From contig JAJXYN010000009.1 of the NCBI GenBank assembly GCA_021780535.1, positions 62,001 to 126,000 of the forward strand: a stretch of DNA of 64,000 nt. The letters run 5' to 3'. The position numbers and the translations under genes were made by a program. Positions within the stretch are counted from its first letter, which is position 1. The number at the start of each line of letters is the position of its first letter. The notes under the pieces are model-generated. The model had not been told where the DNA came from. It saw nothing but the letters and a program-made list of their open reading frames with translations, and did no database searches. Shown piece after piece: positions 7,512-15,184 of this stretch. Source of the stretch: a bacterium. GTDB lineage: Bacteria > Patescibacteria > ABY1 > JAGPKW01.

Positions 7512-8756
7512 ATGTTTAAAACAGAACCACTTAAGAATGCTGATAAGGAAATTTTTGCTTTAATAAATAAAGAAACAGAGAGACAATTAGAAACTATACG
7601 TTTAATTCCATCTGAGAATTATGCTAGTACTGCTGTTATAGAGGCTACTGGTACTTCTCTTATAAATAAATATTCTGAAGGGTATTCTGGTAAGAGATAT
7701 TATGAAGGACAAGAATTTATTGATCAAATTGAAAATTTAACTATATCTCGCGCTAAAGAATTATTTAACACTAATTATCATTTTAATATACAACCGTATT
7801 CTGGAAGCCCTGCTAATTTGGCTGCATTGTTAGCTATGTGCTCTCCTGGCGATACCATAATGGGACTTGAATTATCTCACGGTGGTCATCTTACTCATGG
7901 ATATAAATTATCTATAACTGGTAAAATTTTTAAATCTGTTCAATACCAGGTTAACAAAGAAACTGGATTATTAAATTATGAAGATATCAGAAAAATAGCA
8001 GTAGAAAATAAACCAAAAATTATAATAGCTGGTTTCACAGCATATCCTAGACAATTTGATTTTAATGAATTTAAAAAAATAGCAGATGAGGTTGGCGCAT
8101 ATTTAATGGCTGATATTTCTCATATATCTGCTCTTGTCGCTAGCAACATTCATTCTTCCCCATTTGGAATTGCTGACATTATAACTTCAACATCACACAA
8201 ATCACTTAGAGGGCCAAGGGGTGCATTTATAGCATGCAAACCAGAATTTGCATCAAAGGTAGATAAAGCTATTATTCCTGGATTTCAAGGTGGACCACAT
8301 AATAATATAACTGCCGCTATGGCGGTAGCTTTTAAAGAAGCTCTTCAACCTGAATTTAAAGAATATTCAAAACAAATAATTAAAAATTCTAAAGTCTTAT
8401 CTGACGAATTAATAAAACTCGGTTATAAATTAATAACAAATGGCAGCGACAATCATTTGATATTGATTGATATGGTTAAAAGTAAAAATATATCTGGCAA
8501 AACCGCATCCTCTGCTTTAATAAAAACAAATATTGAATGCAATGCAAATACTATACCATTTGATAAGAGGACTCCTTTTGATCCATCTGGAATAAGGTTA
8601 GGAACACCCGCTATTACAACTATTGGGATGAAAGAAAGTGATATGAGAGATGTTGCTTTGTTTATTAATGAAACATTGGAGAATTATGATGATAATTATG
8701 AATTAGAAAAAATAAAAGAGAATGTTATAGATTTTATGAAAAAATTTACAAAATAA
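7512..8756 (+). CDS. glyA: Serine hydroxymethyltransferase
   Basis: This PLP enzyme interconverts serine and glycine with transfer of a one-carbon unit to tetrahydrofolate. Visible signatures are RLIPSENYAS, the NKYSEGYSGKRYYEG substrate loop, QPYSGSPANLAAL, an LMADISHISALVA stretch and the PLP-lysine motif TSTSHKSLRGPRG. The length of 414 residues is normal. The gene is the partner of folD two genes downstream in the same strand direction. A short inverted repeat (ACTTATTA/TAATAAGT) lies in the upstream region and may be a regulatory site; no Shine-Dalgarno sequence is seen. Confidence 0.98.
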   Translation: MFKTEPLKNADKEIFALINKETERQLETIRLIPSENYASTAVIEATGTSLINKYSEGYSGKRYYEGQEFIDQIENLTISRAKELFNTNYHFNIQPYSGSPANLAALLAMCSPGDTIMGLELSHGGHLTHGYKLSITGKIFKSVQYQVNKETGLLNYEDIRKIAVENKPKIIIAGFTAYPRQFDFNEFKKIADEVGAYLMADISHISALVASNIHSSPFGIADIITSTSHKSLRGPRGAFIACKPEFASKVDKAIIPGFQGGPHNNITAAMAVAFKEALQPEFKEYSKQIIKNSKVLSDELIKLGYKLITNGSDNHLILIDMVKSKNISGKTASSALIKTNIECNANTIPFDKRTPFDPSGIRLGTPAITTIGMKESDMRDVALFINETLENYDDNYELEKIKENVIDFMKKFTK

Positions 8757-8798
8757 AAAAAGAAGACCTCGAATAGTTAAACTCTATGGTCTTTTTGT
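8757..8798 (+). terminator. Intrinsic terminator of glyA
   Basis: AAGAAGACC/GGTCTTTTT stem with an inner ATAG/CTAT pairing, followed by T residues. Confidence 0.75.
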
Positions 8799-8806
8799 TA
8801 TGCTGA

Positions 8807-8881
8807 TGAAACGGAGCAAGGCACCGCTCAAAAAATGAGGGTATATTCAGCTCCGACATCGTGTCTTTATTTATCAAGACA
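8807..8881. other. Compact nested hairpin region of higher G+C
   Basis: Three nested pairings can be read: GATG/CATC, CGGAGC/GCTCCG and ACCGCTCA/TGAGGGT, followed by a separate GTGTCTT/AAGACAC hairpin. It lies between the glyA terminator and the 3' end of a minus-strand unknown gene. It may be a 3' UTR structure or terminator of that gene, or an RNA of its own. Strand not determined. Confidence 0.45.
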
Positions 8882-8893
8882 CTTTATAAAAGT

Positions 8894-9235
8894 TTATAAG
8901 GAACAATAATAATCCTCAAGATCTCTTAGTCCACTATAGTCATAACTATATTGTGGATTTGGTTTTACATGATCTTTTTGATAAGCCTCCTCAAGAGATT
9001 GGACTTCATTAATATTTACCATGAGTCTATTCACGAGAGTGTATTTATTAATACAAACAGACTCTGAATTGTCTATGTAGCCAAGTCGATCTAGACAATC
9101 TGTTATAAATTTGATTGCATCTGTGTAATGGTTTTGGCAAAAAAATTCTTTTTTGAATTTCTTAATTGCTTCAACAATCACCTTTCTACTTTTAGTAAAC
9201 CCGCTCATAGTTCTTCTGTAAGGCATTCTTTTCAT
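8894..9235 (-). CDS. Hypothetical protein, 113 residues
   Basis: A basic N-terminal half (MKRMPYRRTMSGFTKSRK) and an acidic, Tyr-rich C-terminus; no recognisable family or membrane segment. The start is supported by AAGGAG placed 11 bases before the ATG. Composition is less AT-rich than the flanking housekeeping genes. A perfect palindrome upstream overlaps a TATAAT-like box and may be its operator. Confidence 0.7.
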   Translation of the reverse strand: MKRMPYRRTMSGFTKSRKVIVEAIKKFKKEFFCQNHYTDAIKFITDCLDRLGYIDNSESVCINKYTLVNRLMVNINEVQSLEEAYQKDHVKPNPQYSYDYSGLRDLEDYYCSL

Positions 9236-9267
9236 TGATCTACTCTCCTTTATAAAACCTTGAATAT

Positions 9268-9283
9268 TGGATTATATAATCCA
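9268..9283. promoter_or_regulatory. 16-bp perfect palindrome, possible operator
   Basis: TGGATTATATAATCCA sits about 35 bases upstream of the start of the 113-residue gene and contains TATAAT in both orientations. Confidence 0.4.
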
Positions 9284-9376
9284 TGTAATTAGTTTAATAC
9301 TTTTCTTTTATTTGGTCAATTGAATTTTTATCTTAAATAAGGTAAATTAATATTAAATAATAATTTGAACAAACAA

Positions 9377-10399
9377 ATGAACATAAAAGATTTGGAAATA
9401 ATATTAAAAGAATCTAATGAACCTACCTTTAGATTGAAACAAATTATAAAATCTATCTACCAAGATGGAATTTTAGATTTTAATAAAATAAATAATATTC
9501 CTAAATTATTGAAAGAAAAGTTAATTGATTTTAAAATATTATCTTTTGGAATTGATGAATTAAAAGAAGGCGTTGATTCTGTTAAAGCATTATTATCTTT
9601 AGAAGATGGTAATTTTATAGAATCTGTCTTAATCAAAAATTCTACTGGATTTACAGTATGTATATCTACACAAGTTGGTTGTGCTATGAATTGTAGTTTT
9701 TGTGCAACTGGCCAAAATGGATTTAAAAGAAACTTAACCAGCGAAGAAATTACTGATCAGATTTTGTTTTGGAAAAATTATTTGTCAGATAAAAAAATAG
9801 GAAATATCACAAATATAGTTTACATGGGCATGGGCGAACCTTTTTTAAATTACGAAAATGTAAAAGAATCTATTAAGAAATTTATAGATCCAGGATTTTT
9901 TAATATTGGAGCAAGAAGTATTTCAGTATCCACATCATTCCCTTCTTCTGTTAATATTGAAAAATTCACAAAAGAATTTCCACAAGTAAATTTAGCCATA
10001 TCTCTTCATTTTGCTGATAATAAAAAAAGGTCTTTATATATGCCTATAAATGAAAAAACTGATTTATTGGATATACAAAAATTTATAGAAAAATATTTAG
10101 AAATAAATAATCGTAAAATATTTTTAGAATATATAATGCTTGATGATATTAACGATAATGAATACGATGCTAATAAATTAATAGAATTTGTTAAAGTAAT
10201 TCGTAAAAATTATTTGATACATATTAATTTGATTAAATATAATTCTACTTTTAAAAACTTCAACTCTAGTAAAAAGGAAAAGATTATTAAATTTGAACAT
10301 TATTTACTTAGAGAAGGTATTTCTGTAACTGTGAGAAAAAGTATGGGGGAAGATATTAATGGAGCTTGTGGGCAATTAGCTGGTAAAAAAATTATTTAA
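9377..10399 (+). CDS. rlmN: 23S rRNA (adenine-2503-C2)/tRNA methyltransferase RlmN
   Basis: RlmN methylates A2503 of 23S rRNA and A37 of some tRNAs through a methyl-cysteine intermediate. The radical SAM motif is GCAMNCSFCATG (CxxxCxxC), preceded by TGFTVCISTQV; MGMGEPFLNY and AISLHFADN follow. The catalytic C-terminal cysteine is in INGACGQLAG, a small variation on the usual AACGQL. The ATG was chosen over an in-frame TTG 12 bases earlier because RlmN proteins start near here. It is followed 24 bases later by folD, so the two probably form one transcript. Confidence 0.96.
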   Translation: MNIKDLEIILKESNEPTFRLKQIIKSIYQDGILDFNKINNIPKLLKEKLIDFKILSFGIDELKEGVDSVKALLSLEDGNFIESVLIKNSTGFTVCISTQVGCAMNCSFCATGQNGFKRNLTSEEITDQILFWKNYLSDKKIGNITNIVYMGMGEPFLNYENVKESIKKFIDPGFFNIGARSISVSTSFPSSVNIEKFTKEFPQVNLAISLHFADNKKRSLYMPINEKTDLLDIQKFIEKYLEINNRKIFLEYIMLDDINDNEYDANKLIEFVKVIRKNYLIHINLIKYNSTFKNFNSSKKEKIIKFEHYLLREGISVTVRKSMGEDINGACGQLAGKKII

Positions 10400-10423
10400 C
10401 TATTAAACTAAATAACTATTTCT

Positions 10424-11269
10424 ATGAACCAAGAATCTTTTGATAAATATATTAAAAAATATGGTGATAAGATTATTAATGGAAAAGAAATTTCTGAATT
10501 TGTTAAATTTGAACTGAAGAAAAAAATAGAAGAAAAAAATTTAATAAAAAATTTATCATCTATAATTATTGGTAATGATATAGGTTCAAAAATTTATACT
10601 AAACTAAAAAACAATTTTGCTATTGATATTGGTGTTGGCTTTAATTCTTATTTTATAGAAGAAGATGAGTCTGAGGAATCTATAATATCTACTGTTGATT
10701 TTCTAAGTAATGACGAAGAAACTAACGGAATAATAATTCAACTTCCTTTGCCAAAAAAATTTGATACAAATAAAATACTATCCCATGTTGATATAAAAAA
10801 GGATGTTGACGGATTTTTAAAAAACACAAAATATAATCCTGTTCTTGGAGAAGTTATTCTAAAATTATTAATAGAAATACAGGAATCTTTTGAAAATAAA
10901 ACTATATCCATAATTTCTAATTCAGATATTTTTGGAGAAAAATTAGAAGTATTTTTTTTGTCAAAATTTAAAAATATAAAAATATTAAAAAATATTTATT
11001 CAGAAAATAATTTAAAAAAAATAAAAAATGATTGTACAAAATCAGATTTTATAATATCTATAGTTGGCAAAAAACATTACATTACTAATGATTTTATAAA
11101 AAAAGATGTAATTATATTTGATGCTGGAATAACAAAAGAGGATGGAGAAACTTATGGTGATGCGTTTTTTGATGATGTAATAAACGACGTTAAATATATT
11201 ACTCCCCCCGTGAATGGTATTGGACCAATGACAGTTGCTATGCTTTTTAAGAATTTGATTAATTATTAA
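10424..11269 (+). CDS. folD: FolD bifunctional methylene-THF dehydrogenase/cyclohydrolase (divergent)
   Basis: FolD converts 5,10-methylene-THF to 10-formyl-THF. Signatures seen are the Y-x-x-x-K motif in SKIYTKLKNNF (catalytic Lys), NGIIIQLPLPKKF, DIKKDVDGF, and a C-terminal TPPVNGIGPMTVAML. The Rossmann half is poorly conserved: the usual G-x-S-x-x-x-G NADP loop is reduced to ISNSDIFGEK. At 281 residues the length is normal. GlyA nearby supplies its substrate. The family is secure; cofactor preference cannot be read. Confidence 0.92.
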   Translation: MNQESFDKYIKKYGDKIINGKEISEFVKFELKKKIEEKNLIKNLSSIIIGNDIGSKIYTKLKNNFAIDIGVGFNSYFIEEDESEESIISTVDFLSNDEETNGIIIQLPLPKKFDTNKILSHVDIKKDVDGFLKNTKYNPVLGEVILKLLIEIQESFENKTISIISNSDIFGEKLEVFFLSKFKNIKILKNIYSENNLKKIKNDCTKSDFIISIVGKKHYITNDFIKKDVIIFDAGITKEDGETYGDAFFDDVINDVKYITPPVNGIGPMTVAMLFKNLINY

Positions 11270-11290
11270 TATTTCTAAAACAATACAAAC

Positions 11291-11321
11291 AAAATAACAC
11301 CTTTTTATAGGTGTTATTTTG
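11291..11321 (+). terminator. Bidirectional terminator after folD
   Basis: AAAATAACACC/GGTGTTATTTT stem of 11 bp; can also stop leftward transcription from RNA B. Confidence 0.85.
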
Positions 11322-11327
11322 TAACCA

Positions 11328-11380
11328 AAACAAAAATCGTGAATTTAACAAGTAATTACTTACTTGAAATATATTCACGA
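11328..11380 (-). terminator. Intrinsic terminator of RNA B
   Basis: TCGTGAAT/ATTCACGA stem with inner AAGTAA/TTACTT pairing, followed by TTTTTGTTTT in minus-strand sense. Confidence 0.75.
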
Positions 11381-11713
11381 AGCAGGGATTGAAAAATCTT
11401 TAGATATCAATCGCTGTTTTGTGAATATATTATTATTTACATATTACACTTGGTATTTAGGATGACTCTCAACTTATCTATCGTTTTGGTTAAGAATCAT
11501 TCTAAATACCGTAAATGATGTATCTGCTATACATTTTTAATATTAATATTTTTGTGCTAGAATGAATTTGTAGAAACAAACTAGCTATTAATAAGTGTTC
11601 TCCTCAAGGGATGAACATGTGTAGCTTCCGCAAGATTTACAGTATGTAATCTGTAACCTTTTTTTGAAAAGTTGCAGGTTATATACTGTAATTTTTGTTT
11701 TTAATTTTTTGAT
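11328..11713 (-). ncRNA. Candidate structured RNA B (about 385 nt)
   Basis: A perfect-consensus minus-strand promoter drives a stretch with no credible protein frame. In RNA sense the 5' end forms TTACAGTAT/ATACTGTAA plus AACCT/AGGTT; next comes TGTTC/GAACA with TCC/GGA; then a GGTATTTAG/CTAAATACC hairpin. Near the 3' end the segment GTGAATATATT (11378-11368) can pair with AATATATTCAC upstream (11431-11421) or, in the terminator, with ATTCACGA downstream (11344-11337). That is an antiterminator/terminator arrangement. No tmRNA, RNase P or SRP core is recognised. Confidence 0.58.
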
Positions 11714-11719
11714 ATTAAC

Positions 11720-11748
11720 ATTATAACACTTTATTGAAATTATGTCAA
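11720..11748 (-). promoter_or_regulatory. Promoter of RNA B, exact consensus
   Basis: Minus-strand TTGACA, 17-base spacer, TATAAT: full match to the sigma70 consensus. Its -35/spacer sequence resembles the RNA A and RNA C promoters (GACATAA..TCAA.AAA.TG.TATAATG). Confidence 0.85.
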
Positions 11749-11762
11749 TAGTATGATATAAT
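11734..11762 (+). promoter_or_regulatory. Divergent plus-strand promoter toward E2 and mfd
   Basis: TTGAAA, 17-base spacer, TATAAT. It physically overlaps the RNA B promoter, so the two are divergent and probably compete for polymerase. Confidence 0.65.
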
Positions 11763-11826
11763 ATATTGCAAGAATTTATATAATTTGTTTAATATTAGCT
11801 ATATTTTATTAATAATCAGTAATCAT

Positions 11827-11918
11827 AAACCCAATAATATTATTTTCTTCTCAGTGTTTCGCCCAATTGGAATATCAACAGAGCTTCACAATGTTCAGAA
11901 AACAATATTATTGAGTTT
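11827..11918 (+). ncRNA. Long stem-loop element E2 in front of mfd (relative of E1)
   Basis: Arms of 22 bp (AAACCCAATAATATTATTTTCT with its near complement) enclose a 48-base loop. The loop shares CGC-CCAATT, ATATCAA and GAGCTTCA with E1, and the right flank shares a CAAAAAA.AC.ATT.AGCTATTA segment ending near 11958. A short reading frame crosses it but is interrupted by a one-base indel in E1, so coding is unlikely. It lies between a plus-strand promoter and mfd. Confidence 0.5.
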
Positions 11919-12006
11919 ATTTAAAAACATCGCTGCAAAAAATACAATTAAGCTATTATCTCATTCATTCTCAACTTCTCAACTTCTCAACCTCTAACTA
12001 TCATTG

Positions 12007-12012
12007 TATAAT
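12007..12012 (+). promoter_or_regulatory. mfd -10 box implying a leaderless mRNA
   Basis: TATAAT ends six bases before the mfd ATG, so transcription would begin at or next to the start codon; no Shine-Dalgarno sequence is present. Confidence 0.6.
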
Positions 12013-12018
12013 TTAACC

Positions 12019-15000
12019 ATGAAAGACATAAAATTAAAGAATATATCTAATTTCATAAACTCTTACCAATTTCTCTCCCTCCCCCATTTAGACAAAAATG
12101 GGTGCTTTTTTATTTGCGAATCAGAAAAACAAAAACAAGAAATAATTTCTTATCTTAATTTTTTTAACAATTTATTTTTTAAAAAATCTTTTAATTTTTA
12201 TTTTGATATTAATATTAATATTATTTTGGATTTGATTAATTTAAAAAATTTTTTTTGTATTTTAACTTTGAATGAATTAACAAAAAAAACACCACCAAAA
12301 AAAGAATTTCTTAAAAATTTTATTTCTTTGAAAATTGGAGACAAATTAAAAACCACTGATTTAGTGTCTAGATTTTTTTCTATTGGATATGATTATTCTG
12401 GAAATATAAATATTGATGATTCTCAATTTAAAAACTATGGAGATATTTTTGATTTTCAAAATTCTTTTGATCATAAACTTTATAAAATTGAATTTTTTGG
12501 AAATAAAATTGAAAAGATTTCTATCATAGATAAAGATTCTAAAAAGAAAATAGGAGATCTAGAAGAAATAAATATTATTCCAAGTAATTCTATTTTTAAT
12601 GATACATTAAGAGCTCCGACAAGTATTGATGTTTTTATTGATAATTATTTTGGTGGAAATATTTCTTTTATTTTTTCAGAAAATATTAATGACGATATTA
12701 ATTCTATTTTTAATATAACCTATTTTAATAATATTGTATTTATAAAATTATTCAAAAAAATTAATGATATAAAAATTTTAGATAATTATGAGTCTAATTT
12801 AAAAAAAATAAAAAACGACTTTAATTTATTTATTAGTGAAAAATATTCTATAAATATTTTTACTTTTGATAAAAATAAACTAACTGAATTTTTTAAAGAA
12901 AATAATATATTGTCTGAATATATTAATTTTTATGAATTAAAAAATGAAATTTCTTTTGATGGGTTTATTGATAATAATAAAAAGAATGTTTTTATTTGTG
13001 ATAACAATATATTTAAAAAAAATATTGTTAATAAAAATATAATATTGGAAGAAAAACCAAAAGCAAAAAACCAAAAGCAAAAAATTAAAAATAAGAGAAA
13101 ATATTTTTTACAAGAAATTAAACTTGGTGACTATGTTGTTCACGTAGATCATGGTATTGGTATTTTTGGTGGTATTGTTAAAAGTGAAATTTTTAAAAAT
13201 ATTGAAAAAGAATATATTTTAATAAAATATGATGGGGATGATAAAATTTATACTCCAATAGAATCTATTGATAAAATTGATAAATATATAGGACAAGAAA
13301 ATCCAAGAGTATATAGATTATCTGAAACTATTTCTTGGAAAAATAAAAGAAATAAAATCAAAGAGGATATTATGAAATATGCTGGCGAGCTTGTTTCTAT
13401 TCTTGCTGCTAGAGAAATTGCAACAATAAAACCTATGAATGATTTTAATATTCAAGAAAATGAACTTGCTGAATCATTTGAACATATTGAAACTCCTGAT
13501 CAATTAAAATCTATTAATGATATTAATAAAGATTTAAAATCTGGTCACCCTATGGATAGACTTGTTTGTGGTGATGTAGGTTTTGGCAAAACAGAAATAG
13601 CTGTTAGAGCTGCTTTTAAATCCGTTATGAATGGTTATCAAGTTATGATATTATGTCCTACTACTATTTTATCTCAACAACATTTTGATACTTTTTCTGA
13701 AAGATTAAAAAATTTTGGAATAAAAATATGTTTAGTAAATAGATTTCGTGATGAAGAAAATAAAAAAAACAATGTTATAGAAGATATATCATTTGGGAAA
13801 TACGATATAATTATAGGTACACATAGACTTCTTTCAAAAGATATTAAATTTAACAATTTAGGGCTTATAGTTATTGATGAAGAACAAAAATTTGGAAGCT
13901 TATCAAAAGAAAGATTAAAAAAATATAGAAATAATATTCACATGCTCGCAATGTCTGCTACTCCAATTCCAAGAACATTAAATATGAGTTTAGCTGGAAT
14001 TTATAATATGAGTATCATAAATACTCCCCCAAAAAATAGAATTGATATATTAACTTATGTTGAAAAATATAATGAAGAATTGGTAAAAAACGCTATTTTA
14101 AAAGAAATTGAAAGACATGGACAGTGTTACTATTTATTTAACAAAGTTGAAACTATAGATATTTGCCAGCATAAACTTAAAAAATTATTACCAAATATAA
14201 AATTTGCAACTGCTCATGGTCAAATGCATGCTCATGAACTTATACAAATTTTTGAAAAATTTGATAAAAAAGAAATTGATGTTTTAATTTGTACTACTAT
14301 TATTGAAAGCGGAATTGACTTACCAAATGTAAATACTTTAATAGTTGAAAATGCTGATAGATTTGGACTTGCACAACTTCATCAATTACGAGGAAGAATA
14401 GGTAGATCCAATAAACAAGGTTATGCATATTTTTTATATAAAAATGAAAAAATATCAGAGAATGCTGATAAAAGATTAGAAACATTAATTGAAGCAAATA
14501 AAATTGGTGACGGTTTTAAAATAGCATCTCGCGACATGGAAATTCGTGGCGTTGGGAATTTATTAGGTAAAGAACAACATGGGAGTGCTTGTGTTGTAGG
14601 ATTAAATCTTTATTCAAAATTATTAGAACAAGCTATAAATAAAATAAATAATGGCGTTGAAGAAAATATATATTTTGAAACAAAAATAAATCTTCCTATA
14701 GATTTTAAAATACCGAAGGAAATTATTGAAAATGAAAGTGAAAGAATGCAGACATACCAGAAACTTTCCATGCTTGATGATATAAATGAACTTAATGAAG
14801 AAATAAAAATATTAAAAAATAAAAATATTAAAAAATTTAAAGATAATATTGAGAATTTAGAAAATATTTTTAAGCTTAAAATTTATTGTAAGAATTTAAA
14901 AATTATTCAAATAGATTATTCAAAAATTGAAATTATTCAAGGAAATATAAAAGAAAAAATATCTCTGATGTTTGAAAAAGAAGATGATTTAATAGAAATT

Positions 15001-15144
15001 GAAAATGAGTTTTATAAGCAATCTGGACAATTTATAAAAAAAGATAAAATTTTGAAAATTGATATAGAATATCTTGGGAAAAAATGGTTTTTAAAACTTG
15101 TTGAGATTATAGAATACATAAGTAAAACTAAAAATGAAGAATAA
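12019..15144 (+). CDS. mfd: Transcription-repair coupling factor Mfd
   Basis: Mfd removes RNA polymerase stalled at DNA lesions and recruits UvrA. Order of domains: a shortened UvrB-like N-terminus with an FFGNKIEKI strand, the RNA-polymerase interaction domain (LGDYVVHVDHGIGIF, near residue 370), then the helicase core with GDVGFGKTE (Walker A), VIDEEQKFG, SATPIPRTLNMSL and QLRGRIGRS, and the TRCF C-terminal domain. At 1,041 residues it is about 100 shorter than E. coli Mfd, the loss lying in the N-terminus. A TTG five codons earlier was rejected because it is part of the -10 box. uvrA is present in the same window. Confidence 0.96.
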   Translation: MKDIKLKNISNFINSYQFLSLPHLDKNGCFFICESEKQKQEIISYLNFFNNLFFKKSFNFYFDININIILDLINLKNFFCILTLNELTKKTPPKKEFLKNFISLKIGDKLKTTDLVSRFFSIGYDYSGNINIDDSQFKNYGDIFDFQNSFDHKLYKIEFFGNKIEKISIIDKDSKKKIGDLEEINIIPSNSIFNDTLRAPTSIDVFIDNYFGGNISFIFSENINDDINSIFNITYFNNIVFIKLFKKINDIKILDNYESNLKKIKNDFNLFISEKYSINIFTFDKNKLTEFFKENNILSEYINFYELKNEISFDGFIDNNKKNVFICDNNIFKKNIVNKNIILEEKPKAKNQKQKIKNKRKYFLQEIKLGDYVVHVDHGIGIFGGIVKSEIFKNIEKEYILIKYDGDDKIYTPIESIDKIDKYIGQENPRVYRLSETISWKNKRNKIKEDIMKYAGELVSILAAREIATIKPMNDFNIQENELAESFEHIETPDQLKSINDINKDLKSGHPMDRLVCGDVGFGKTEIAVRAAFKSVMNGYQVMILCPTTILSQQHFDTFSERLKNFGIKICLVNRFRDEENKKNNVIEDISFGKYDIIIGTHRLLSKDIKFNNLGLIVIDEEQKFGSLSKERLKKYRNNIHMLAMSATPIPRTLNMSLAGIYNMSIINTPPKNRIDILTYVEKYNEELVKNAILKEIERHGQCYYLFNKVETIDICQHKLKKLLPNIKFATAHGQMHAHELIQIFEKFDKKEIDVLICTTIIESGIDLPNVNTLIVENADRFGLAQLHQLRGRIGRSNKQGYAYFLYKNEKISENADKRLETLIEANKIGDGFKIASRDMEIRGVGNLLGKEQHGSACVVGLNLYSKLLEQAINKINNGVEENIYFETKINLPIDFKIPKEIIENESERMQTYQKLSMLDDINELNEEIKILKNKNIKKFKDNIENLENIFKLKIYCKNLKIIQIDYSKIEIIQGNIKEKISLMFEKEDDLIEIENEFYKQSGQFIKKDKILKIDIEYLGKKWFLKLVEIIEYISKTKNEE

Positions 15145-15153
15145 AAAATATTT

Positions 15154-15184
15154 AAAAAAGATTAGCATCAGCTAATCTTTTTTA
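15154..15184 (+). terminator. Bidirectional terminator between mfd and ppsA
   Basis: AAAAAAGATTAGC/GCTAATCTTTTTT with loop ATCA, between two convergent genes. Confidence 0.9.

Noticed and set aside
8807..8881. Hammerhead ribozyme, because of CTGATGA
   Set aside because: The second core GAAA and correctly placed stems are missing.
9365..9376. TTG start for rlmN and TTG start for mfd (12004)
   Set aside because: The ATG codons slightly downstream fit the families; in mfd the TTG abuts the -10 box.
6398..11713. tmRNA, RNase P RNA or SRP RNA at the RNA A and B loci
   Set aside because: The conserved cores (tRNA-like ends and tag sequence, GAGGAAAGTCC, or GGAAG-tetraloop SRP helix) were looked for and not seen; not fully excluded without model searches.
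11785..11997. 70-codon reading frame across E2
   Set aside because: The related E1 has a one-base indel that breaks the frame and contains stops, and there is no start signal; the similarity is explained by a shared stem-loop.
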